DNA of 32,972 nucleotides, from NCBI GenBank assembly GCA_024681595.1, contig JAILAN010000193.1:1-32972 (forward strand), in the 5' to 3' direction. How positions within the stretch are numbered: position 1 is the first letter of the stretch; each line of letters begins with the position of its first letter. The DNA comes from Lachnospiraceae bacterium. Its GTDB lineage: Bacteria > Bacillota > Clostridia > Lachnospirales > Lachnospiraceae. The translations under genes were made by a program, and so were the position numbers. The notes beneath the pieces were generated by a model. The model did not search any database. It was not told the origin of the DNA and worked only from the letters and a program-made list of their open reading frames with translations. Of the stretch, positions 13,242 to 21,953 are shown one piece after another.

Positions 13242-15254
13242 ATGCGTTGCAGTAAATGCGGAAATGAAATACCGGACGGTTCGGTTTTTTGTATAAGGTG
13301 CGGAGCCAAGCTCGAGCCTGCAGCACCCGGTGGAGCCACGGCTGATGCCAAGGTTGATGCAAAGGCTGCCAAAAAGGAAGCCAAAGAGGCAAAAAAGGCA
13401 CTAAAAGAAGCCAAAGCAAATGCCAAAAGCGCCAAAAAAGAAGAAAAAGAAGCCAAAGCAAACGCCAAAAGCGCCAAAAAAGAAGAAAAAGAAGCAAAGA
13501 GGATCGCCAAGGGCAAAAAGGTTAAAAAGCATACCGGATTAAAGGTATTTCTTGTCTTTTTGATACTGATCCTATTGATAGCAGGCGGGGCTGTTGCTTC
13601 ATGGTTCTATGTTATCCCCCAGTCGACCAAGGATTTCCTTTTCCTTAACAGGGAGATAAATAAGGGTAACTACGAAGCTGTTCCGGCGTATTTTACATTT
13701 TCGGACAAGGCCATATCATCAGACAGCAGCCACTTTGCGGAATATGCCTCTGAAAATATCGTAAGCGGCCTTGATATTAAGGATGTTCCGGATATCTGGA
13801 ACGGAAGATATGAGTTGTATGATAACTCAGGTGCTCCGATCATCCTTACATATGATGACAAGAGCGGCAAATTTGACGGAGATCAGTTCACCTATTCCTT
13901 TAATATAATGGAGCCCATACTCATAAAACCCGAGAGTGCTCCTTCAAAGGAAGATGACAGATATGCTAAAAAGCATATAGCGGGTTTTAAGACCGACAGC
14001 TTTAACTATGAATGCGATGTCACACTTGGCAATGACGCCACCACCCAAAGCAACATGCTGAAGGTTAAACTCTCACTTAAGGACGGTGCCATCGACAAAA
14101 TAGAATCATGCTCTATAGATAATAATGCTTATAATGCAGCAGATTTCGTAGAGATCAAGAATAATACCCTCTATGTCAAGGCTCTGGTTGTGGATGAAGA
14201 TTATGCCAAAGACATCTGCACCACTTTTGCGGATTTTACGAACAAACTGACCAAAAGCGCGTGCAAGGGCATTTCTTACGAAGAATACATAGCGCAGTTT
14301 GAAGGCAGGGTGATCCCTGAGCTTTATAAGGATGACTACGATTATTACTATGGCGACAGGGAGTTCTACAATTCGTATGAATATGACATCTCTTTGTCTT
14401 TTGATCATTTAAACGAGCTTCCTCTTTATCATGTGGAGGATGCCTCGCTTATTATCAGTGCATATTTTAAAGGCAGGATCAAATCTATACTTGATGAGGA
14501 GATCATAGATCAGGATTCATATATCCTGGTTCGCCCGTACGAATCACGTGACTGCTTCGTCATGAATTCGTCTGTTGAAAAGGATATGCAGGTCCTGGGA
14601 GAGAAACTCGACGAAGGACTGAGTTATGCCGATGCCATGACGGCGGTTTATAATGATATTTACAAAGATGCAGCGACCGAGGCTCCTTCGGATGAAGAAC
14701 CAACGGATGTATCCGCCGCAACAGCCGGTCTTACGACCGAGGAAAAGGAAGCCTATCTTGATGCCCTGACCGAGTACAGCGATAGAGACGATCATGCGTT
14801 TACTCCCAAATTTACTTTTGCCGATATAGGTCAGGATTATCCCCTGATGATCTGCACTGACGGTGATTACCATGTCAGCACCTCATACATCTATCAGTAT
14901 GATCCTGTGAGGAAAAGAGTCGTTGAACTCGGTGCGTTCGGTGAATTCGGAGAGGTTTCGATAGACTGCCGCGAGGGCATGATCATGACATACTGCGGCA
15001 ATATGGGGTATTACATGCTGGATTATTACCTCGTGGATAATGCCAGGGTCGATCATGAAGTCGAACTGACCATAGAGGAATTCGGCGGCCAAAAGACTAA
15101 ATACACATCAAAAGGTGAGAGCATTACGGAAAAAGAGTTTAATGAGATAGTATCCGAATATGAAGAGGCTTATCCCGAAAGCGAAATGACATTGTTCCTG
15201 TATTCGGATGCATATGAAATAAACGACGAAAATATTAAGAACATCCTGTTTTAG
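13242..15254 (+). CDS. Zinc-ribbon, Lys/Ala-repeat, single-pass membrane protein of unknown function
   Basis: This 670-residue protein starts with a zinc ribbon (C3xxC6...C17xxC20). Residues about 35-95 are a highly charged Ala/Lys/Glu helix containing an exact 14-residue repeat, EAKANAKSAKKEEK, twice at 56-83. A transmembrane segment at about 99-124 follows, then an extracytoplasmic region of some 540 residues rich in Asp, Glu and Tyr, with no family I can name. GGAGG precedes the ATG. Proteins with this order (zinc ribbon inside, one membrane helix, large outer domain) are common in Firmicutes but poorly understood. It is followed 20 bp later by pyrE. A role as an envelope sensor or scaffold is a guess. 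Confidence 0.85.
   Translation: MRCSKCGNEIPDGSVFCIRCGAKLEPAAPGGATADAKVDAKAAKKEAKEAKKALKEAKANAKSAKKEEKEAKANAKSAKKEEKEAKRIAKGKKVKKHTGLKVFLVFLILILLIAGGAVASWFYVIPQSTKDFLFLNREINKGNYEAVPAYFTFSDKAISSDSSHFAEYASENIVSGLDIKDVPDIWNGRYELYDNSGAPIILTYDDKSGKFDGDQFTYSFNIMEPILIKPESAPSKEDDRYAKKHIAGFKTDSFNYECDVTLGNDATTQSNMLKVKLSLKDGAIDKIESCSIDNNAYNAADFVEIKNNTLYVKALVVDEDYAKDICTTFADFTNKLTKSACKGISYEEYIAQFEGRVIPELYKDDYDYYYGDREFYNSYEYDISLSFDHLNELPLYHVEDASLIISAYFKGRIKSILDEEIIDQDSYILVRPYESRDCFVMNSSVEKDMQVLGEKLDEGLSYADAMTAVYNDIYKDAATEAPSDEEPTDVSAATAGLTTEEKEAYLDALTEYSDRDDHAFTPKFTFADIGQDYPLMICTDGDYHVSTSYIYQYDPVRKRVVELGAFGEFGEVSIDCREGMIMTYCGNMGYYMLDYYLVDNARVDHEVELTIEEFGGQKTKYTSKGESITEKEFNEIVSEYEEAYPESEMTLFLYSDAYEINDENIKNILF
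13407..13490 (+). repeat. 42-bp tandem repeat inside the zinc-ribbon membrane protein gene
   Basis: Units 13407-13448 and 13449-13490 are identical except one synonymous change (AAT versus AAC). Each encodes EAKANAKSAKKEEK. A partial third unit (EAKRIAK) follows. The near identity points to a recent duplication or ongoing slippage, so copy number may vary between strains. Confidence 0.9.
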
Positions 15255-15274
15255 GGCTGTATGAAAGGAAATGT

Positions 15275-15961
15275 ATGGAACAGTACAAGTCAGATTTTAT
15301 CAGATTCATGATCGATTCCGATGTTTTAAAATTCGGTGATTTCACATTAAAATCAGGAAGAAAGTCGCCCTTTTTCATGAACGCCGGAGCGTATGTAACG
15401 GGAACACAGTTAATTAAGCTCGGTGAATACTATGCCAAAGCGATAAACGATGCGTTCGGCCTTGATTTTGATATCCTGTTCGGACCTGCCTATAAGGGAA
15501 TTCCGCTTGCCGTATCGACCTGCATGGCCATATCAAAGCTCTACGGCAAAGACATCAGGTATTCATGCAACCGCAAGGAGGTCAAGGATCACGGTGATGC
15601 CGGGATACTGCTCGGCTCTCCGATAAAGGACGGCGACAGGATCGTTATGATAGAGGATGTCACAACGAGCGGCAAGTCGATCGAAGAGACATATCCAATC
15701 ATAAAAGCCCAGGGCGATGTTACGATAAAGGGACTCATGGTCTCGTTAAACCGCATGGAAAAGGGAATAGATACGGACAGATCTGCCCTCGAGGATATCA
15801 GGGACAAATACGGTATCGAGGCCCGTTCGATCGTCAATATGCGTGAGGTTGTCGAATGCCTCCATAACAATGAGGTTAACGGCCGGATCGTGATCGATGA
15901 TACGATAAAAACAGCGATCGATAAATACTACGAACAGTACGGAGCAAAGACTGCTGACTGA
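15275..15961 (+). CDS. pyrE: Orotate phosphoribosyltransferase
   Basis: OPRTase joins orotate and PRPP to give OMP in pyrimidine synthesis, in the cytoplasm. The 228-residue protein has the usual opening for the substrate hood (LKFGDFTLKSGRKSPFFMN), GPAYKGIPLA in the middle and the PRPP-binding loop VMIEDVTTSGKS at about residue 125. AAGGAA precedes the ATG. Length and motifs are normal for the family. The stop codon overlaps the start of the next small gene by one base (TGATG). No other pyr gene is present here, so the pathway is split around the chromosome. Confidence 0.96.
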   Translation: MEQYKSDFIRFMIDSDVLKFGDFTLKSGRKSPFFMNAGAYVTGTQLIKLGEYYAKAINDAFGLDFDILFGPAYKGIPLAVSTCMAISKLYGKDIRYSCNRKEVKDHGDAGILLGSPIKDGDRIVMIEDVTTSGKSIEETYPIIKAQGDVTIKGLMVSLNRMEKGIDTDRSALEDIRDKYGIEARSIVNMREVVECLHNNEVNGRIVIDDTIKTAIDKYYEQYGAKTAD

Positions 15962-16278
15962 TGCCTTCCAAAAACATAATCTACACAAATAAAAAACAGT
16001 CCGTATTCGGGATCATGGCCACGTTCTTCGGAATACTGTCCACGGTGACTTTTTTGCTGTGCATATACGAATCCTTCAGGGTTTCCGGCGATCCCGCATC
16101 GGATTTTACGGACAGCGCGTTTTTTGCGCTCATTTTCATGATCACGGGCTTTGTGCTCGCGGTCATTTCACTTTTTGAAACGGAGAAGTTTTTTCTGTTC
16201 CGGGTACTTGGAATGTTCTTTAACGTGACGGCGCTGGCGTGCCTGAGTGTCATTCTGTATGCCGGAGCCATGTTGTGA
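15961..16278 (+). CDS. Small three-helix membrane protein, unknown
   Basis: This 105-residue hydrophobic protein has about three membrane segments (near residues 14-36, 50-70 and 78-104), a Lys-rich N-terminus and a short polar loop containing SGDPASDFTD. No family is recognised. It overlaps pyrE by one base and lies 5 bp before the aminopeptidase gene, so it is translated as part of this operon. The tight spacing argues that it is real despite having no named function. Confidence 0.72.
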   Translation: MPSKNIIYTNKKQSVFGIMATFFGILSTVTFLLCIYESFRVSGDPASDFTDSAFFALIFMITGFVLAVISLFETEKFFLFRVLGMFFNVTALACLSVILYAGAML

Positions 16279-16283
16279 TATTG

Positions 16284-18302
16284 ATGGAAGAAAGATTTGA
16301 ACTGGCGATAAGCCGAATAAAACAGATAAGCGATGAACACATTCTGCCTGAGAGGATACAGGATTTCTTTGCATCCGAGGCAGAATTCGTTTTATATATC
16401 GGCCGGATATATGAACAGGCCGCAAGTGGTGAGTTATGTAAACTCGACTACAACACACTCAAAGAATATAACTCATATGTCTACGACCATTCGGTTGACA
16501 TAACATACTCAGATTTACAATCCGAAGACGAAACCTATCTTTGTGCCCTTGATGCGGAGCTAAGAGCCATGATCCCCTCTGCATTTGAAGGGGATCTTTG
16601 GGGAGTCCTTATTAGGGCCGAACTGCTGCTTGAGTTTTACTCTTCGTATCTTTGTGCATGGGAGGATGATCGCAAGGCACCGGATGTTTCTTCGCTTAAG
16701 GAGACATTCTTTTATTATGTGAGCGATTACACGGAGGATGCCGTATCGCGCAAGGTCAGAAATATGCTGACTCTTGAGGAGGACTTTGCCACATCTATCC
16801 TTTTGAACAATGATTTTAAGGATGTCAGGGACCTTTACCTCTATGGCGAGTATGTGACCGGGATAGAGGAGCGGACACTCGAGTTTCTTAACTCGCTTCC
16901 CTATGGGACTTTAAAGCTCATGGCGGATACCTTTACCGGAGGATATGCCAAGGGCTTTGAACTGATGGGTGTTGACCTTAGTAAGAAAAAGAACGTAAAT
17001 ATCAGATATTCTCTGGGCTTTGAACCGGTTATTAAGATCGCACTTCAGAATTTTAAGGATCTGGGCCTTAAAAGCACGATAACGAGAGCCAAATTTAACC
17101 TGCTTGATGGCAGAGGGATAGTTAAGAACGGCTATCAGGGCGCGTGCAGATCAAGACAATATGATTATGAGCACAAAGAGGATGCCGCTCTTTATTATGA
17201 TTCGAGACTTAAGGATATCAGGCTCAGGGCATTTCAGAAGTCGTTTGAGGAATATAAATACGAGGCCTCTGTTTATGCAGGACCTGCCGTGATGGAGGTA
17301 TTCGGAGAGACTGCTCCCGAGTATGTGACGGTGCCCGGTGCTCCTGCGTATTTGGCAGAACAGCAAAAGCTCATGGTAGAACTGACTTCGGAAACCATGA
17401 CGATACAGAACAGGTACATAAACGAAGCCGAGAGGAGCTTTACCATCATTGCATTTCCGACTCCGGATATTGGCGGCGACTATGAACAGATATTCAGGGA
17501 AGTCATTAAACTCAACACTCTTGATTACACTCTGTATCGTGATATCCAGCAAAAGATCATAGATGCCCTGGATAAAGGAGAATATGCGGTCATCAAGGGC
17601 AGGGGAGATAACAGGACAAACCTGACTGTTAGTTTACATAACCTTACAGATCCCGAACATCAGACCAAGTTCGAGAACTGTGTTGCAGATGTTAATATTC
17701 CGGTCGGAGAAGTATTTACATCACCGGTTCTTTCGGGGACGGACGGTGTTTTATATGTCAAAAAGGTATTCTTAAACGGACTCGAGTACCGCGATTTTAT
17801 GTTAACCATAGAAGACGGAATGGTAACGGATTATTCATGCTCGAATTTCCCGACAGAAGAGGAGAACCGGAACTATATCAGGGACAATGTCCTTATGAGG
17901 CATGATACTCTGCCTATGGGAGAATTCGCCATAGGTACGAACACTACTGCATATACCATGGCACGGAAGTTTGACATAGCGGATAAACTGCCAATCCTCA
18001 TCGCAGAAAAGACAGGACCGCACTTTGCATTCGGAGATACATGCTATTCACGGAGTGAGGATGTCAGAGTATTTAATCCCGACGGCAAGGAGATAATAGC
18101 CAAAGACAATGAGGTTTCCGCACTTAGGAATACCGAACCGGAGCGGGCATATTTTAACTGTCACACCGATGTGACGATCCCATTTGATGATATAGACAAG
18201 ATCAGCGTCTTTGCACCGGATGCCACAGAGACCGTGATCATAAGGGACGGACGCTTCGTCCTGCCCGGCACATCAGCGCTTAATGAGGCATTAAGATCCT
18301 GA
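16284..18302 (+). CDS. M29-type aminopeptidase with long N-terminal extension
   Basis: This 672-residue protein has a C-terminal part matching metalloaminopeptidases of family M29 (AmpS/AmpT/PepS). NIPVGEVFTSP (Glu near 475), GEFAIGTN (Glu near 549), GPHFAFGDT (His near 579) and HTDVTIPF (His/Asp near 627) are the expected two-metal ligand stretches. These enzymes remove N-terminal residues from peptides in the cytoplasm. Ordinary members have roughly 370-410 residues, so the first 200 or more residues are extra, acidic and without a recognised fold. The ATG at 16284 begins MEERFELAISR; the longer reading from 16239 lies within the preceding gene. The ribosome site is weak, so translation is likely coupled to the upstream gene. 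Confidence 0.83.
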   Translation: MEERFELAISRIKQISDEHILPERIQDFFASEAEFVLYIGRIYEQAASGELCKLDYNTLKEYNSYVYDHSVDITYSDLQSEDETYLCALDAELRAMIPSAFEGDLWGVLIRAELLLEFYSSYLCAWEDDRKAPDVSSLKETFFYYVSDYTEDAVSRKVRNMLTLEEDFATSILLNNDFKDVRDLYLYGEYVTGIEERTLEFLNSLPYGTLKLMADTFTGGYAKGFELMGVDLSKKKNVNIRYSLGFEPVIKIALQNFKDLGLKSTITRAKFNLLDGRGIVKNGYQGACRSRQYDYEHKEDAALYYDSRLKDIRLRAFQKSFEEYKYEASVYAGPAVMEVFGETAPEYVTVPGAPAYLAEQQKLMVELTSETMTIQNRYINEAERSFTIIAFPTPDIGGDYEQIFREVIKLNTLDYTLYRDIQQKIIDALDKGEYAVIKGRGDNRTNLTVSLHNLTDPEHQTKFENCVADVNIPVGEVFTSPVLSGTDGVLYVKKVFLNGLEYRDFMLTIEDGMVTDYSCSNFPTEEENRNYIRDNVLMRHDTLPMGEFAIGTNTTAYTMARKFDIADKLPILIAEKTGPHFAFGDTCYSRSEDVRVFNPDGKEIIAKDNEVSALRNTEPERAYFNCHTDVTIPFDDIDKISVFAPDATETVIIRDGRFVLPGTSALNEALRS

Positions 18303-18377
18303 CCGGTGCCTGATCATCTGATGAAGCACTGTTATCACTAGATATTGTATTTTTTTAATTCTGCGTTCTAAATATTG

Positions 18378-18406
18378 TTGCAAACAAGGCACTTTTTTAG
18401 TATCAT
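18378..18406 (+). promoter_or_regulatory. Promoter of the purine operon
   Basis: TTGCAA (18378-18383), 17 bp, TATCAT (18401-18406). Transcription would start near 18413, leaving a leader of about 90 nt before purE. The -10 box lies inside a perfect inverted repeat (18390-18415). Confidence 0.7.
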
Positions 18407-18415
18407 AAAAAAGTG
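18390..18415. promoter_or_regulatory. Perfect inverted repeat across the pur promoter -10 box
   Basis: CACTTTTTTA (18390-18399) and TAAAAAAGTG (18406-18415) are exact 10-bp arms around GTATCA. Placement over the -10 box and start site is that of a repressor operator. It does not resemble the Bacillus PurBox (CGAA-type), so if it is a purine operator the regulator differs. Confidence 0.65.
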
Positions 18416-18501
18416 TGGACATCTGTCGGTTTCGTTGGGTTTATTCTTGGGACCGGATTCATGACACATTAAGCAAAGAGATGAATATTAAGGAGAAACA
18501 T

Positions 18502-19008
18502 ATGCCACAGGTTGGGATAGTTATGGGATCTGATTCGGATATGCCTGTAATGAGCAAGGCTGCCGATGTCCTAAAGGAATTGGGGATCTCGTTCGATATA
18601 CGTATCATTTCCGCTCACAGAGAGCCGGATGTATTTTTTGAATATGCCAAAACGGCAGAGGAAAAGGGAATAAAGGTCATTATAGCAGGAGCAGGCATGG
18701 CAGCTCATCTGCCGGGTATGTGTGCCGCTATATTTCCCATGCCAGTCATAGGAATTCCTATGCACACCACATCTTTAGGCGGCAGGGATTCACTGTATTC
18801 GATAGTTCAGATGCCCTCCGGGATACCGGTTGCCACCGTTGCGATAAACGGAGGCACAAATGCCGGACTGCTGGCAGCCAAGATACTGTCTGTCAGTGAT
18901 GAGGCACTGCTTAACAAACTGAAGGAATACTCGGCCAGACTTAAGGAACAGGTTGAGAAAAAGGATGAGCGTCTTCAGGACGTTGGATACGAAAACTACA
19001 GTAAATAA
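18502..19008 (+). CDS. purE: N5-carboxyaminoimidazole ribonucleotide mutase (class I)
   Basis: PurE converts N5-CAIR to CAIR in purine synthesis. The 168-residue protein has the class I pattern: GIVMGSDSDMPVM at the start, SAHREPD (active-site His), GAGMAAHLPGM and IPMHTTSLGGRDSL. The start is the ATG at 18502, 7 nt after AAGGAG; an upstream ATG at 18415 would add 29 unlike residues and lies on the promoter repeat. No purK is adjacent. It is first in the operon, 10 bp ahead of purM. Confidence 0.97.
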   Translation: MPQVGIVMGSDSDMPVMSKAADVLKELGISFDIRIISAHREPDVFFEYAKTAEEKGIKVIIAGAGMAAHLPGMCAAIFPMPVIGIPMHTTSLGGRDSLYSIVQMPSGIPVATVAINGGTNAGLLAAKILSVSDEALLNKLKEYSARLKEQVEKKDERLQDVGYENYSK

Positions 19009-19018
19009 GGAGAATCAC

Positions 19019-20044
19019 ATGGATTACAAGAGCGCCGGAGTTGATATCGAAGCAGGTTACAGATCCGTTGAACTGATGAAGGAATACGTTGCCGGAACCA
19101 TGAGGCCCGAGGTGCTGGGTTCACTTGGCGGCTTTTCCGGAGCTTTTTCACTAAGCAGCATCAAGGAGATGGACGATCCGGTCCTTCTGTCGGGAACCGA
19201 CGGCTGTGGTACCAAGGTCAAGCTCGCATTTGTTATGGATCGTCATGACACCATAGGAATAGATGCTGTAGCCATGTGCGTTAACGATGTTATATGTGCC
19301 GGAGGAGAGCCGCTCTTTTTCCTTGACTATATCGCATGCGGCAAGAACTATCCGGAAAAGATCGCCTCTATCGTCAAGGGTGTAGCCGAAGGCTGCAGGA
19401 TGTCAGACTGTGCGCTGGTCGGCGGAGAGACAGCAGAGCATCCCGGACTTATGCCCGAGGATGAATACGATCTGGCCGGTTTTTCGGTGGGAGTCGTAGA
19501 CAGAAAGGACATGATAACCGGAGAATCCATTGTACCCGGAGATGTACTGATTGGAATAGCTTCCTCGGGAGTGCACAGTAACGGTTTTTCTCTGGTCAGA
19601 AAGGTTTTCGACATTACAAAGGAGAACCTCGATACATATTATGATGAACTGGGCAGAACGCTCGGAGAGGCACTCATTGAGCCTACCAGGATCTATGTGC
19701 ATGCTCTTAAGAACGTTAAGGCAGCCGGGGTAAAGATCAAGGGCTGTTCGCATATCACCGGCGGAGGATTCTATGAGAACATTCCCCGCATGCTGCCGGA
19801 TGGAGTAAATGCATATATCGAACTTAAAAGCTTCAAGATGCCTCCGATATTCAAACTCATCAGGGAAAAGGGCAACATTTCAGATGAGATGATGTATAAC
19901 ACGTTCAATATGGGGCTTGGCATGGTATTAGCCGTAGATCCCAAGGACATAGATGATACGATGAATGCCATCAAGGAATCCGGAGATGTTCCGTACCTTA
20001 TCGGTAATGTCAGGGCAGGTCAAAAAGGAGTTACTCTATGCTAA
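19019..20044 (+). CDS. purM: Phosphoribosylformylglycinamidine cyclo-ligase (AIR synthetase)
   Basis: PurM closes the imidazole ring of FGAM using ATP to give AIR. The 341-residue protein has the usual order: an N-terminal DYKSAGVDIEAG, LLSGTDGCGTKVKLA, the ATP-site region VGGETAEHPGLMPEDEYDLAG, GVHSNGFSLVR and THITGGG-like CSHITGGGFYENIPR. The ATG at 19019 follows AAGGAG at 6-7 nt. The 3' end overlaps purN by 7 nt, so these cistrons are coupled. Length and motifs are normal. Confidence 0.97.
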   Translation: MDYKSAGVDIEAGYRSVELMKEYVAGTMRPEVLGSLGGFSGAFSLSSIKEMDDPVLLSGTDGCGTKVKLAFVMDRHDTIGIDAVAMCVNDVICAGGEPLFFLDYIACGKNYPEKIASIVKGVAEGCRMSDCALVGGETAEHPGLMPEDEYDLAGFSVGVVDRKDMITGESIVPGDVLIGIASSGVHSNGFSLVRKVFDITKENLDTYYDELGRTLGEALIEPTRIYVHALKNVKAAGVKIKGCSHITGGGFYENIPRMLPDGVNAYIELKSFKMPPIFKLIREKGNISDEMMYNTFNMGLGMVLAVDPKDIDDTMNAIKESGDVPYLIGNVRAGQKGVTLC

Positions 20045-20646
20045 GAGTTGTTGTCTTAGTATCGGGCGGAGGGACCAACCTTCAGGCCATGATCGATGCC
20101 ATTAAGGATGGGAGGATAACCAACGCCGAGATAGTCGGGGTCTTTTGCAATAACCGCGGAGCATATGCTTTGGAAAGGGCCAGGGCAGCCGGTATAGACA
20201 GTTGCTGCATTTCACCCAGGGATTATAAAGACAGACAGGATTTTAACGAGGCCTTTTTAAACAGGATAGATGAGTGGAAGCCGGATCTCGTGGTGCTCGC
20301 CGGGTTTCTCGTTATCATACCGCCCAAGATGGCAAAGCGCTACGCAGGCAGAATGATAAACATACACCCCTCGCTCATACCGTCTTTTTGCGGAACGGGG
20401 TATTACGGACTAAAGGTTCATGAAGAAGCGCTTAAAAGAGGTGTTAAGATAACCGGGGCTACCGTGCACTTCGTAGATGAGGGAACCGATACGGGACGCA
20501 TCATCTACCAGAAGGCGGTCGAGGTTAAAAATGGTGATACACCCGAGATATTACAGCGCCGCGTGATGGAGCAGGCCGAGTGGATAATACTTCCCAAGGC
20601 TGTAAACGATATTGCCAACGGATTGATAAGCTTTAACGGAGAATGA
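20038..20646 (+). CDS. purN: Phosphoribosylglycinamide formyltransferase
   Basis: PurN transfers a formyl group from 10-formyl-THF to GAR. The 202-residue protein shows LVSGGGTNLQAMIDAI for the phosphate site, the catalytic NIHPSLIPSF (Asn and His) and ATVHFVDEGTDTG with the catalytic Asp. The usual LLPAF is LIPSF here and the following FCGTG is slightly unusual, but the catalytic residues are kept. AAGGAG lies 9 nt before the ATG, inside the end of purM. It is translationally coupled to purM and purD. Confidence 0.96.
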   Translation: MLRVVVLVSGGGTNLQAMIDAIKDGRITNAEIVGVFCNNRGAYALERARAAGIDSCCISPRDYKDRQDFNEAFLNRIDEWKPDLVVLAGFLVIIPPKMAKRYAGRMINIHPSLIPSFCGTGYYGLKVHEEALKRGVKITGATVHFVDEGTDTGRIIYQKAVEVKNGDTPEILQRRVMEQAEWIILPKAVNDIANGLISFNGE

Positions 20647-20648
20647 TG

Positions 20649-21920
20649 ATGAAAGTACTGATAGTAGGATCGGGAGGGCGCGAGCATGCGATAGCCACCT
20701 CGGTCAGCAAAAGTGACAAGGTCGACAAGATATACTGTGCACCCGGCAATGCGGGAATAGGCCTCATCGCCGAATGTGTTCCCATCAAAGCAATGGATTT
20801 TGACGGGATAACGGACTTTGCCAAAAAGGAGAGCATTGACCTCGTTATAGTGGGCATGGATGATCCCCTGGTCGGAGGACTGGTGGATATTCTCAATGAA
20901 AACGGCATACGCGCCTTCGGCCCTAAGAAGAATGCCGCAATACTTGAAGGTTCCAAGGCTTTTTCAAAGGAACTGATGAAAAAGTACAATATTCCCACGG
21001 CAGGATATGAGACCTTTGATGATGCCGATGCGGCTCTTAAGTATCTGAAGGGTTCAAAGTATCCCGTGGTATTAAAGGCCGACGGACTGGCTCTTGGCAA
21101 GGGAGTTCTCATATGCAATACATATGAAGAGGCATGTGACGGTGTTAAGACCATTATGGTAGATAAACAGTTCGGAGCCTCAGGAGACCGTATGGTCATA
21201 GAGGAGTTCATGACAGGCAGAGAGGTTTCGGTCCTTTCATTTACCGACGGCCGTTCGATAAGGATAATGACATCCGCTCAGGATCACAAAAGAGCAGGTG
21301 ATAACGATACCGGATTAAATACCGGAGGAATGGGAACATTTTCTCCGAGCCCGTTCTACACCGCAGAGGTTGATGATTTTTGCAAAAAGCATATATATCA
21401 GGCCACTGTCGATGCCATGGCAGCCGAGGGCAGGGAGTTTAAGGGAGTAATATTCTTCGGACTCATGTTAACGCCTGAGGGACCCAGGGTGCTCGAATAT
21501 AACTGCAGATTCGGAGATCCTGAGGCGCAGGTAGTTCTGCCGAGGATGAAAAATGATATAATAGACGTCATGAATGCCTGCATAGACGGAACGCTCGGAG
21601 ACGTAGATCTTCAGTTTGAGGACAATGCAGCTGTCTGCGTGGTCCTTGCATCTGACGGCTATCCCGTTAAGTATGAAAAGGGTCTGCCGATCAGAGGACT
21701 GGAGAATTTTGAAGGCAGGGACGGATATTATTGTTTCCATGCAGGAACTGCCCTTAAGGGAGATACGATCGTAACTAACGGTGGAAGGGTCCTTGGAGTT
21801 ACGGCACTTGGATCAGACCTTAAGCAGGCCAGAGAAAACGCTTACAAGGCTACCGAATGGGTCAGCTTTGACAATAAATACATGAGACACGATATCGGAA
21901 AAGCAATAGACGAAGCGTAG
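20649..21920 (+). CDS. purD: Phosphoribosylamine-glycine ligase (GAR synthetase)
   Basis: PurD joins phosphoribosylamine and glycine with ATP. The 424-residue ATP-grasp enzyme begins MKVLIVGSGGREHAIA and has YPVVLKADGLALGKGV, EEFMTGREVSVLSFTDG, AGDNDTGLNTGGMG and EYNCRFGDPE, all typical. Three ATGs in a row occur (20643, 20646, 20649). GGAG at 20638-20641 is spaced best for the third, which also gives the standard N-terminus. It follows purN by 2 nt and is the last purine gene of the set here. Confidence 0.97.
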   Translation: MKVLIVGSGGREHAIATSVSKSDKVDKIYCAPGNAGIGLIAECVPIKAMDFDGITDFAKKESIDLVIVGMDDPLVGGLVDILNENGIRAFGPKKNAAILEGSKAFSKELMKKYNIPTAGYETFDDADAALKYLKGSKYPVVLKADGLALGKGVLICNTYEEACDGVKTIMVDKQFGASGDRMVIEEFMTGREVSVLSFTDGRSIRIMTSAQDHKRAGDNDTGLNTGGMGTFSPSPFYTAEVDDFCKKHIYQATVDAMAAEGREFKGVIFFGLMLTPEGPRVLEYNCRFGDPEAQVVLPRMKNDIIDVMNACIDGTLGDVDLQFEDNAAVCVVLASDGYPVKYEKGLPIRGLENFEGRDGYYCFHAGTALKGDTIVTNGGRVLGVTALGSDLKQARENAYKATEWVSFDNKYMRHDIGKAIDEA

Positions 21921-21953
21921 AAGATCAGAAAGAGGGAAAGAAAGGCAGAGAAT

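Noticed and set aside
12832..13497. 221-codon minus-strand ORF rich in Leu, Phe and Trp
   Set aside because: Antisense of the GtrA gene and the Lys/Ala repeat of the zinc-ribbon protein. The composition is a by-product of AAA/GCC codons.
18303..18360. Terminator after the M29 gene
   Set aside because: GTGC/GCAC arms are short with mismatches inside, and the T-run lies far downstream, so the evidence is too weak.
18415..18501. 29-residue N-terminal extension of PurE
   Set aside because: It begins on the promoter inverted repeat, before the ribosome site at 18491, and is unlike any PurE.
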